Below are positions 1 through 6,330 of a stretch of DNA of 12,454 bases, piece by piece. The stretch is from JAUUZT01 sp964654015 (GTDB lineage Bacteria; Chloroflexota; Dehalococcoidia; GIF9; AB-539-J10). Position 1 is the stretch's first letter. Each line of letters begins with the position of its first letter. The stretch lies in assembly GCA_964654015.1 (NCBI GenBank), contig CAZZHQ010000070.1, forward strand, positions 1 to 12,454, written 5' to 3'. Below the pieces are notes generated by a model. It worked only from the letters and a program-made list of their open reading frames with translations. It was not told the origin of the DNA and ran no database searches. The translations under genes and the position numbers were made by a program.

Positions 1-1108
1 GTATTTTAGCTCTGCGGTAGGAGACAATTATGAAAGGTTGACGGGAGTTTTTAGAAGGGCATGGGAGCGGTCTGACATAATCATATGCACTGGTGGTGTT
101 GGACCTACACAGGATGATTTAACCAGAGAGGCAATCGCAGGTCTGGTAGGCGAGACACCGGTGGTGGACCCCGAATTGGAAGCGGAACTGTTTAAATTTT
201 TTGCCAAACGTGGCGCGAAAATGACCCAGAACAATGTTAAACAGGCTACCGTAATTCCTTCGTCAAAAGTGCTCAAGAACCCCAGGGGCACAGCTCCGGG
301 TTGGTGGGTAGAAAAGGATGGACATATCATAATTGCCATGCCTGGCCCTCCCGGAGAGATGCATTTCATGTGGAAAAACGAGGTGCTTCCAAAGTTGCAG
401 CTTAAGACGGAGACTGTGATACTGTCACGTACACTTAAAACATTTGACGTGGGAGAGTCACAGGCAGAAGAGATGATTTCACACCTGGTCACCTCAGCTA
501 ATCCCACCCTGGCAACCTATGCTAAACCTGATGGCGTCTATTTACGTATCGCTGCCAAGGCAGCGAAATCTGAGATGGCGCAGGACATGATTTTAAAGAT
601 GGAGGCTGATGTCAGGAAGATTCTTGGCCAATATATATGGGGAGTAGATGAGGATACCCAGGAAAGCGTTACAGCCGATATGCTTATAAATAAAAACCTT
701 TCGCTGGCTTTTGCAGATTCATTCAGTGGCGGGATATTGGCTCGTGATCTATTTGGGGAGCCACGCGCTGAAAGCTATTTTAGAGGAGCTTTAGTGGCTG
801 GTTCAAAGGAGTCGAAGGTTGCCCTGGGAGTCGAGTCTGCTTTGTTGGAGGAAGGTGACCATGGAAAAATAGCGACAGTACTGGCTTCTCTGGTGCGGCG
901 CACCTTTTCCGCTGATATTGGCATAGGCATTGAAGGGTATACGGAAAGCTCAGAGGGAAGCTTGACCGACGAAGTATTCATCGCTATAGAATGTGAGAAT
1001 CCTGTATTCCATACAGTACAAATCCATTCGAGAAGACATCCGCAAATGAAGACCAGGGCTGGGCATTATGCGCTTTCAGACCTGAGGAAATTGCTGGGCT
1101 CAATATAA
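1..1108 (+). CDS. cinA: CinA family protein, 5' partial, with degenerate C-terminal amidase domain
   Basis: The reading frame is open from base 2 (first residues YFSSAVGDNYERL), so the gene starts before the window. About 35-40 N-terminal residues are missing, judging from where the VGDN motif sits in CinA proteins. The visible part begins with the molybdopterin-binding-like (MoCF/COG1058) domain: TGGVGPTQDD, the PGPPGEM loop and the region that follows. The C-terminal half corresponds to the PncC/CinA-C amidase (NMN deamidase in other bacteria). Its signature motifs have drifted: the usual ESCTGG reads DSFSGG at 716-733, and the GIAGPGG loop is replaced by GIEGYTESSEG at 926-958. Pyrophosphatase activity on ADP-ribose or NMN recycling is known for family members. 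Here the N-terminal domain looks sound, while deamidase activity is doubtful. It ends only 8 bases from the convergent transporter gene. A TTG at 38 could be mistaken for a start, but conserved family sequence precedes it. Confidence 0.9.
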   Translation, partial: YFSSAVGDNYERLTGVFRRAWERSDIIICTGGVGPTQDDLTREAIAGLVGETPVVDPELEAELFKFFAKRGAKMTQNNVKQATVIPSSKVLKNPRGTAPGWWVEKDGHIIIAMPGPPGEMHFMWKNEVLPKLQLKTETVILSRTLKTFDVGESQAEEMISHLVTSANPTLATYAKPDGVYLRIAAKAAKSEMAQDMILKMEADVRKILGQYIWGVDEDTQESVTADMLINKNLSLAFADSFSGGILARDLFGEPRAESYFRGALVAGSKESKVALGVESALLEEGDHGKIATVLASLVRRTFSADIGIGIEGYTESSEGSLTDEVFIAIECENPVFHTVQIHSRRHPQMKTRAGHYALSDLRKLLGSI

Positions 1109-1116
1109 AATAAAAG

Positions 1117-2274
1117 CTAGTCTTTAGCTCCACGCAGGAAGATGGAACAAATAAGGGTTACTGCAAGTACAATAGAGCCGGCCATGGCGAAAGTATAATT
1201 GAAGCTAAACTTGTCAAGCATATACCCAAGTATCGGTGTAACCACGCCAGGGCCTCCCCGACTGCCAAAATAATAAATGCCAAGGATAGTTGAACGGTGA
1301 CGTTCTGGACTGTGACCGATAATATATGATTCCGATGTGGGCATCACCATGTACATGCACATCCCAATCCCAGCCATGACGGCATACAGTCCAAAACCAA
1401 ATGTCGTCAGGTTAAGCAGGTAAATGATAGGTCCACTGAGCAGGCTGACCGCCAGTATTACACGCACTTTTCCCAGTCGATCGGAGAGATATCCACCCAA
1501 TGGCCCTGCCCACAGACCGCCGAGATATACGATAAATAGCAATCCTCCCGCTTTTTCATCACCAATACCAAAGCGGTCGACAATAAATAAGGGGATGAAT
1601 GATATTACTCCAACAATCAGTGCTTTATTTATTATACTTAGCGACATAAAGGAGATCAGTTGGCGTTTGTGACCAGGTTTCTGTTCAGTGTCAGCTATAC
1701 TGTTGTTAGATTTACTAGTTTTCATGTACTCGCCGGTTATTCCCATGCGCCCAAGTACAACGTAGAGTACAAAGCCCAGGGCAATAGCAGGGATAGCAAC
1801 GCCAATGAATGAACTTCGCCAGCCAAAAACAGAGGCAATACTCACTGCAATCAGCGGCGCCAGGAAATAGCTGGCGGTACCGCCTATCTGGTGTAGTCCT
1901 AAAGCACGCCCTCGTTTTTCTGGCTCAACTATCGCGGAAATTAATGGAGCTGAAGAGGGATGGTAGCCGCCACCAAGAAGCCCAAGTAGAACCAGTGCTG
2001 AAGCTAGCAGGATGTAGTTTGGTGCAAGCCCAGCCATAAGTCCAGCCACTGATACACCAGAGATGCCTATAGTGACCAACAGGCGTGGGCTGATACGATC
2101 TGCTAGCCACCCTCCGGGTAACTGGCTGACACCGTACGACAGTAAAAATGCCGAGCTAAGCCAGCCAGCCTGTGCGTATGTGAGAGAGAATTCCTCGCGT
2201 ATCAGGGGCATCAATGGTACCAGAAGTGCCATTACCAAATGGTGCGAAAAATGTGCCAGTATGAAAAGTGGCAA
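1117..2274 (-). CDS. MFS transporter, Fsr-like (fosmidomycin-resistance type)
   Basis: Integral membrane protein of about 385 residues with some 12 hydrophobic segments, as expected for the major facilitator superfamily. Motif A-like loops appear twice, GGWLADRISPRLL after the second helix and GYLSDRLGKVRV in the second half, marking the two six-helix repeats. The N-terminal region (HFSHHLVMALLVPLMPLIREEF) and the GGGYHPSSAP and LHQIGGTASYFLAPL segments resemble the Fsr efflux group, so drug or metabolite export is a reasonable guess. The substrate is not visible in the sequence. A charged linker (KTSKSNNSIADTEQKPGHKR) separates the halves. The TTG at 2274 has no good Shine-Dalgarno sequence. 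The frame stays open upstream, and an ATT codon at 2313-2311 sits 7 bases after AGAAAGGGA, giving 13 more residues (MQDNKKPKLILKL). The true start may be there. The gene runs tail to tail with cinA. Confidence 0.88.
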   Translation of the reverse strand: MPLFILAHFSHHLVMALLVPLMPLIREEFSLTYAQAGWLSSAFLLSYGVSQLPGGWLADRISPRLLVTIGISGVSVAGLMAGLAPNYILLASALVLLGLLGGGYHPSSAPLISAIVEPEKRGRALGLHQIGGTASYFLAPLIAVSIASVFGWRSSFIGVAIPAIALGFVLYVVLGRMGITGEYMKTSKSNNSIADTEQKPGHKRQLISFMSLSIINKALIVGVISFIPLFIVDRFGIGDEKAGGLLFIVYLGGLWAGPLGGYLSDRLGKVRVILAVSLLSGPIIYLLNLTTFGFGLYAVMAGIGMCMYMVMPTSESYIIGHSPERHRSTILGIYYFGSRGGPGVVTPILGYMLDKFSFNYTFAMAGSIVLAVTLICSIFLRGAKD

Positions 2275-2358
2275 TAACTTCAGAATGAGTTTAGGTTTTT
2301 TATTATCTTGAATAGTGGTTTCCCTTTCTGCCGCTATGTTGTTACCAAAGAGTTATCG

Positions 2359-2417
2359 TGGAGGTATTCTAACATAAAGACCTCCAACTGTATAGAATCT
2401 GTGCTGGCTTACCACAA
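2359..2417 (-). promoter_or_regulatory. Candidate promoter and operator dyad upstream of the MFS gene
   Basis: On the minus strand TTGTGG (2417-2412) and TATACA (2394-2389) are 17 bases apart, a weak sigma70-type match. The perfect 7-bp inverted repeat TGGAGGT/ACCTCCA lies at 2359-2365 and 2380-2386. Its half-sites begin 21 bp apart, two helical turns, and it would cover the predicted start of transcription. That is the usual geometry of a repressor operator in front of an efflux pump. No regulator gene lies next to it in this window. Confidence 0.35.
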
Positions 2418-2553
2418 GGGTGACACTGGACTGCGTATCATAGCCTTTTCTTATAGTAAATTTTTTTATTTAAGTTATGCTCGGATAGGAAGGAATTCAG
2501 AAAGGGCATAATATCTGACATCAAGAGATAATTAATTCTCTGGAAACGGGATT

Positions 2554-2582
2554 TTGCACTATATCTGGATAGCCTTATAAGG
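2554..2582 (+). promoter_or_regulatory. Possible promoter with overlapping palindrome for the 114-residue gene
   Basis: TTGCAC (2554-2559) and TATAAG (2576-2581) are 16 bases apart, and the second element lies inside the perfect palindrome CCTTATAAGG (2573-2582). A perfect TATAAT follows at 2584-2589 but has no -35 at a proper distance. Either the palindrome is an operator over the -10 or the match is chance in AT-rich DNA. The gene itself has a strong AAAGGAGGG site before its ATG. Confidence 0.28.
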
Positions 2583-2641
2583 TTATAATTGGACAAAGAA
2601 GCCAGTCAGAGAATTGATCTAAATATAAAAGGAGGGATAAC

Positions 2642-2986
2642 ATGTCGGAAAAAGGAGCAATATTTATAGTTGGAATTACGGTTCCAGCCGAATATGAAGA
2701 AGAGTTCAATGAATGGAGCGATAATGTTCATGCGCCTATGGGATTAAAATCCAAGTGGATTGATAAGATTACCCGGTATAAGAAAGCAACTCTTAAAGAA
2801 GGTGACCATGCGGAGTACTTGGTTATTGGTGAGTTCAAGAATACGGAAGCCTTCCAGGCGTGGCGTGCCAGTCCGGAAAATAAGGCTATGTCTGCTGACC
2901 AAGAACAGAAATGGGTTGGCAGGGACTGGCGGGTTGTTAAGTTCCGGACTTTATACGAACCTATAAAATCGTGGGAAAATAAGTAA
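2642..2986 (+). CDS. Small protein of likely ferredoxin-like (dimeric alpha/beta-barrel) fold, function unknown
   Basis: A 114-residue soluble protein with ATG preceded by AAAGGAGGG six bases upstream, a strong ribosome binding site. The pattern is an initial strand (GAIFIVGITVPAE), a helix rich in acidic and aromatic residues (YEEEFNEWSDNVHAPMG), a basic strand around ITRYKKATL, a strand EYLVIGEF, a helix with NTEAFQAWRASPE, and a C-terminal strand VVKFRTLYEP. This order and the WxxxxHAP-type motif recall EthD/DABB/antibiotic-monooxygenase-like proteins, which form dimeric alpha+beta barrels. Such proteins range from small oxygenases to ligand-binding or regulatory proteins, so no reaction can be assigned. 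It has no signal peptide, membrane segment or Cys. It is followed by a 199-base gap and seems to be its own transcript. Confidence 0.75.
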   Translation: MSEKGAIFIVGITVPAEYEEEFNEWSDNVHAPMGLKSKWIDKITRYKKATLKEGDHAEYLVIGEFKNTEAFQAWRASPENKAMSADQEQKWVGRDWRVVKFRTLYEPIKSWENK

Positions 2987-3119
2987 GCGATATCAGTTAA
3001 CGAGTATAGATAGAGGAATGGCCAGAAGTGCATTAAAGAGTTCAGCGGGCATATTTCTTCTTTATTATAGTCCTGTTTAAGTTTCGTAGTTTATTGATGG
3101 CTATAGGGAATATGGTTAA

Positions 3120-3146
3120 ACAGATAGTTGAAAATCAACTAACTGT
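3120..3146 (+). promoter_or_regulatory. Hairpin upstream of threonine aldolase gene
   Basis: ACAG-A-TAGTTGA, loop AAA, TCAACTA-A-CTGT: a stem of 11 pairs with a single A/A mismatch and a three-base loop, ending 26 bases before the AAGGAGGT of the next gene. No T-run follows, so it is a poor terminator. It could be an operator dyad or a leader structure. TTGAAA at 3128-3133 overlaps it, but there is no convincing -10 behind it. Confidence 0.4.
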
Positions 3147-3185
3147 CTTGTTATGCAAATGAGAATGTAGCGAAGGAGGTTTTTT

Positions 3186-4226
3186 TTGAAATTAATAGAC
3201 CTGAGGAGCGATACGGTAACACAGCCGACTGATGAAATGCGGCGTGCCATGTTTGAGGCAGAGGTAGGTGATGATGTCTATATGGAGGATCCTACCATTA
3301 ATCTACTGGAAGAAAAATCTGCTGCCCTGCTGGGGAAGGAGGCAGCTCTATTTACCCCAAGTGGGACCATGAGTAATCTTTTGGCTGTACTGGTTAATAC
3401 GCGCCCTGGAGATGAGATTATTCTAGGGGATGAAGCCCATATGCTTGCAGCAGAGGTTGGTGGTGCGGCTGCGGTGGGAGGAGTTGTAATGCGGACCGTA
3501 CCAAATGGGATAGATGGGAGGCTGGACCTTGATATTATTAAGCAAACAATACGGCCGGATAATATCCATTTCCCACATAGTACGCTTCTCTGTATAGAAA
3601 ATACGCAAAACCGTTGTGGCGGCAGAGTGCTTACTGCCGCATATACCGCGGAGGTCTCTGAACTAGCACAGAAGAATGGTTTGAAGGTGCACCTTGATGG
3701 AGCACGTATCTTTAACGCCGCTGTTGCCCTTGGGGTTACAGTTAATAAGCTGGTGGAACCCGTAGATTCAGTTAGCTTCTGTCTATCAAAAGGACTCAGC
3801 GCTCCTGTAGGTTCACTTTTATGTGGCAGGCGTGAGTTTATAAACAGTGCTCGTAAATGGAGAAAAATGCTTGGTGGTGGAATGAGACAGGCAGGGATCG
3901 TAGCCGCTGCGGGAATTATAGCTATTGAGAAGATGGTTGAGCGCTTGGCGGATGACCATGCCAATGCAAAAAGGCTGGCCATGGGAATGTCGAAATTGCC
4001 TGGAATTACTATCTACCCTGACAGAGTGCAAACTAATATTGTTCTGTTTGAACCCCCAGCGAAAGTGACACCTGGAGAGTTTTCCAAGTTAATGGAGGCT
4101 CGTCGGGTGCTGGCAAAGCCATATGGTGGTCGCAAGCTTCGTGCCGTTACCAACCGCATGGTAAGTAGCTCAGACATAGAAGAGACGCTTAATATTCTGG
4201 AACTAATAGTGAAGGAACTGGCATAG
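3186..4226 (+). CDS. ltaE: Low-specificity L-threonine aldolase (PLP enzyme)
   Basis: Cleaves L-threonine or L-allo-threonine to glycine and acetaldehyde in the cytoplasm, giving glycine for one-carbon metabolism. The start is TTG, fixed by AAGGAGGT five bases upstream. The 346 residues match the usual family length and begin with the characteristic IDLRSDTVTQPT. Other visible marks are SGTMSNLLA (about 59-67, PLP phosphate), DEAHMLAAE with His85 that stacks on PLP, HLDGARIFNA with Asp171 and Arg174, and FCLSKGLSAPVGS with the Schiff-base Lys202, followed by GGGMRQAG. Arg319 should bind the substrate carboxylate. Two positions differ from most relatives: the ENTH histidine is Gln141, and the VTH histidine after the arginine is Asn323. 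The fold and cofactor site are intact, so this should be an active PLP aldolase, perhaps with changed substrate or stereochemical preference. Confidence 0.93.
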   Translation: MKLIDLRSDTVTQPTDEMRRAMFEAEVGDDVYMEDPTINLLEEKSAALLGKEAALFTPSGTMSNLLAVLVNTRPGDEIILGDEAHMLAAEVGGAAAVGGVVMRTVPNGIDGRLDLDIIKQTIRPDNIHFPHSTLLCIENTQNRCGGRVLTAAYTAEVSELAQKNGLKVHLDGARIFNAAVALGVTVNKLVEPVDSVSFCLSKGLSAPVGSLLCGRREFINSARKWRKMLGGGMRQAGIVAAAGIIAIEKMVERLADDHANAKRLAMGMSKLPGITIYPDRVQTNIVLFEPPAKVTPGEFSKLMEARRVLAKPYGGRKLRAVTNRMVSSSDIEETLNILELIVKELA

Positions 4227-4266
4227 GAATATAACTGGTTTAGTTATTATTTATCCATTTCGGATT

Positions 4267-4296
4267 GCTTCATTCCTGTGAAAGCAGGAATGAAGC
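4267..4296. repeat. REP-like perfect hairpin between convergent genes
   Basis: GCTTCATTCCTG, loop TGAAAG, CAGGAATGAAGC: a perfect 12-bp stem in the 91-base gap between ltaE and the convergent VOC gene. There is no T-tract on either strand, so it is not a textbook terminator, though it may slow or protect both 3' ends. The ATTCC...GGAAT core with a GAAAG loop resembles dispersed palindromes (TCATTCC..GAAAG..GGAATGA type) found in many copies in unrelated bacterial genomes. Only one copy is visible here. Confidence 0.6.
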
Positions 4297-4317
4297 TTCG
4301 TTATATAGTGGCAACTC

Positions 4318-4704
4318 TTAGCTGCGCTGAAGTAGTTCAATGGGCAAACTATCAGGTCCCAGCAGGAAGGTCATCCTGATGCCCGGAATAGGCTCAGCTA
4401 TTTCCTGAATGAATTTAACGCCCTTGGCTTTTAACTCGGTAACAGCAGTGTTAATATCATCGGTCTTGATGCCGAAGTGGTGTAACCCATAGTATTTTGG
4501 TGGAACTGGGGACTCCTGGTCCTGTGTAGTAGGACCAATCAGTGAGACTGGTGCTCCACCAAGTTCCATCGATATCAGTATCCTGCCGTCAGGTGTGGTG
4601 TGTGTGTTTAGTACTTTGGCACCAAACATATCGACATAAAACTGTGCCGCTTTCTCCGGATCTGGGGTTACCTGGTGAAGATGATCGAAAGTATAACTAG
4701 ACAT
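4318..4704 (-). CDS. VOC-superfamily (glyoxalase/bleomycin resistance/dioxygenase fold) protein
   Basis: A 128-residue protein with two beta-alpha-beta-beta-beta modules typical of the vicinal oxygen chelate superfamily. Module 1 starts FDHLHQVTPDPEKAAQFYVDMFG and module 2 starts YGLHHFGIKTDDINTAVTELKAKG. Likely metal ligands are His8 or His10, Glu47 (SMELGG), His75 or His76, and Glu123 (PIELLQ), which fits a metal-dependent member such as an epimerase or lyase. The FYVDMFG and IELLQ motifs recall glyoxalase I and methylmalonyl-CoA epimerase relatives, but no neighbour supports either reaction. A good AAGGAGA site precedes the ATG. It follows the 78-residue Cys protein by 12 bases, so the two are very likely co-transcribed. 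Confidence 0.85.
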   Translation of the reverse strand: MSSYTFDHLHQVTPDPEKAAQFYVDMFGAKVLNTHTTPDGRILISMELGGAPVSLIGPTTQDQESPVPPKYYGLHHFGIKTDDINTAVTELKAKGVKFIQEIAEPIPGIRMTFLLGPDSLPIELLQRS

Positions 4705-4716
4705 AATATATTCTCC

Positions 4717-4953
4717 TTATAGATTGCCTTTTTGTTCTATGTATTTCTTTACTGCTTCGCTTACGTTCCCATCGGGTAATATATAGTCAGGTGAAACATA
4801 TCCTTCCTCTTCAAACTTCCTTTTTCTTATACAGCCTTTACCGTCCCGCCAGCAATAATCCTGCACCCATTTCATGTCTATAAGGCCAGCACCGCAGGCA
4901 CGTTTCACTCCTGAACTGCTATTGTACCATGTACAGATATCTTTGCCAGACAT
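4717..4953 (-). CDS. Small four-cysteine protein, unknown function
   Basis: A 78-residue protein with cysteines at 7, 20, 34 and 41 (spacing 12, 13 and 6) embedded in KDICTWYN, KRACGAG, QDYCWRDGKGCIRKRK. Four cysteines in 35 residues, aromatic neighbours and a basic tail after the last Cys suggest a small metal site (zinc or an iron-sulfur cluster). No named family comes to mind with certainty. The C-terminal part (EAVKKYIEQKG) looks helical. The start is supported by AAGGGA about nine bases upstream of the ATG. It is the first gene of a two-gene operon with the VOC protein 12 bases downstream, so it may act on or with that enzyme. I found no convincing promoter in the 243-base region before it. 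Confidence 0.75.
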   Translation of the reverse strand: MSGKDICTWYNSSSGVKRACGAGLIDMKWVQDYCWRDGKGCIRKRKFEEEGYVSPDYILPDGNVSEAVKKYIEQKGNL

Positions 4954-5107
4954 ATTTTATGTTCCCTTTTTGGTTACAAACCTGATATTACGATAATTGA
5001 AACTTGAATATTGATGTTAGCACATACATACGGTACTGGCGAAGCCTGCGATTGATTTACCCTCAATTTATCATGAGTGTGACAGTACAATATTACAGTG
5101 ATGTTTT

Positions 5108-5136
5108 TTGCCAGTTATCAGTCATAAGTGTAGAAT
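5108..5136 (+). promoter_or_regulatory. Sigma70-type promoter of the DAHP synthase gene
   Basis: TTGCCA (5108-5113) and TAGAAT (5131-5136) are exactly 17 bases apart, each five of six to consensus. Transcription would start near 5143, leaving a leader of about 54 bases before CGGAGGA and the ATG at 5197. That is too short for a T-box or a large riboswitch, and I see no leader peptide with aromatic codons. Two ACAGT direct repeats around 5080-5098 lie just upstream but match no operator I know. Confidence 0.6.
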
Positions 5137-5196
5137 GTAGCTTTACATAATGGTTGGTGGCTTAATAGGGAAAATAACATAGGCTCGGAGGATAAT

Positions 5197-6213
5197 ATGA
5201 TAGTTGAGATGAGGAAGGGCAGTACTCAGGAAGAGATTGATGAAGTTATACAGCGAGCAAAATCGTTGGATATGAGCGTTCAGTTGAACCTGGGGACTGA
5301 TAAGACTGTGGTAGCGATACTGGGGGCTAACACCGGCAAATTACCTACGGAAATCTTTGCCGTGCTTCCCGGGGTAGAAAGCGTGTCACGGATAATGAAA
5401 CCTTATAAACTCGCCTCACGAGAGTTTCACCCGGAAGACACACTTGTCTCAGTAGGTGGAGTGGAGATTGGGGGGAATCGTTTTGTTGTTATGGCAGGTC
5501 CATGTGCCGTGGAGAGCGAAGCCCAGCTCATGGAGACGGTCGAGGCAGTGAAAAAAGCAGGAGCTTCTATAATTCGTGGAGGGGCGTATAAACCTCGCAG
5601 TTCACCTTTCGCCTTTCAGGGACTTGAAAAAAGAGGACTGGAGTTGCTGGAAATGGCTCGAGATCGCTTTAGTATCCCGATAATTACTGAGGTAGTGGAC
5701 CCTCATGATGTGGAACTTGTAGCCAGTTATGCTGATATCCTGCAGGTGGGGGCACGTAATATGCAGAATTATGCTTTGTTAACCGAGGTTGGAAAGAGCA
5801 GGTGCCCTGTTATGCTGAAGAGGGGATTGTCCTCTACTATAAAGGAATGGCTTACGGCAGCTGATTATATACTGGCTGAAGGAAATAACCAGGTGATGTT
5901 GTGCGAAAGAGGTATCAGAACTTTTGAAGATAGCATTCGTTTCTCTCTGGATATTACCTCTGTGCCTGTGGTGAAGAAAACTAGTCATCTGCCGTTGCTG
6001 GTTGACCCCAGCCATGCGTCAGGTAATTATGCCTTCGTTCCCGCGGTGGCAAAGGCAGCTATTGCTGCCGGCGCTGATGGGCTACTGATTGAAGTACACC
6101 ACAACCCGAAAGAAGCGCTGGTTGATGGGCCACAGGCTCTCACTCCATCAGATTTTGGCAGGTTAATGGAGGAACTCGCGGCAATTGCCAAGGCTATTGG
6201 CAAATCTTTATAG
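5197..6213 (+). CDS. aroF: 3-deoxy-7-phosphoheptulonate (DAHP) synthase, type I-beta with N-terminal ferredoxin-like domain
   Basis: Condenses phosphoenolpyruvate and erythrose 4-phosphate to DAHP, the first step of the shikimate pathway. Residues 1-70 (MIVEMRKGSTQEEIDEVI to SRIMKPYKLASRE) form the ferredoxin-like regulatory domain seen in the Thermotoga enzyme, which lets aromatic amino acids inhibit it. The TIM barrel follows from about 85. Metal ligands are visible as Cys103 (MAGPCAVE), His273 (DPSHASG), Glu299 (LIEVHHNP) and Asp310 (VDGPQAL). Phosphate-binding motifs include RGGAYKPRSSPFAFQG and LKRGLS. The length, 338 residues, equals that of the Thermotoga type. CGGAGGA lies before the ATG. 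No other shikimate gene is adjacent, so it appears to be transcribed alone, from the promoter at 5108. Confidence 0.96.
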   Translation: MIVEMRKGSTQEEIDEVIQRAKSLDMSVQLNLGTDKTVVAILGANTGKLPTEIFAVLPGVESVSRIMKPYKLASREFHPEDTLVSVGGVEIGGNRFVVMAGPCAVESEAQLMETVEAVKKAGASIIRGGAYKPRSSPFAFQGLEKRGLELLEMARDRFSIPIITEVVDPHDVELVASYADILQVGARNMQNYALLTEVGKSRCPVMLKRGLSSTIKEWLTAADYILAEGNNQVMLCERGIRTFEDSIRFSLDITSVPVVKKTSHLPLLVDPSHASGNYAFVPAVAKAAIAAGADGLLIEVHHNPKEALVDGPQALTPSDFGRLMEELAAIAKAIGKSL

Positions 6214-6330
6214 AAATGTTTATTAACGGGAAGATGGGTGATGTTGGCCGCCATGGCTAGTTGCAGAATGTCTCAATGCCTATGTGAATAGTAACGGATC
6301 CTGAGCAGCTACTTGGATACATGGGCTATT

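Larger units (their letters stand above)
2314..2641. other. Intergenic regulatory spacer (328 bases) between divergent genes
   Basis: This spacer separates the minus-strand transporter from the plus-strand 114-residue protein. It holds the transporter dyad described separately and an AT-rich stretch around 2450-2475. Near the plus-strand gene lies the perfect palindrome CCTTATAAGG (2573-2582). Short open frames across it show no recognisable protein and no ribosome binding site, so I do not call a gene. I see no tRNA, terminator or riboswitch here. Confidence 0.5.

Noticed and set aside
28..507. 159-residue open frame antisense to cinA
   Set aside because: It lies wholly over conserved CinA codons, has no family resemblance and no ribosome binding site.
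2308..2511. 67-residue open frame in the spacer between the transporter and the 114-residue gene
   Set aside because: It has no ribosome binding site or recognisable motif, and it overlaps the transporter's probable start and regulatory dyad.
2584..2589. Perfect TATAAT upstream of the 114-residue gene as its -10
   Set aside because: The nearest -35-like sequence is 24 bases away, too far for a standard promoter.
3278..3982. 234-residue open frame antisense to threonine aldolase
   Set aside because: The sense frame has every catalytic motif of the aldolase. The antisense protein is Ser/Pro/Arg-rich shadow sequence.
6214..6330. Terminator between the convergent aroF and dehydrogenase genes
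   Set aside because: Only short palindromes (GCCATGGC, GGATCC) are present, with no GC-rich stem followed by a T-run.
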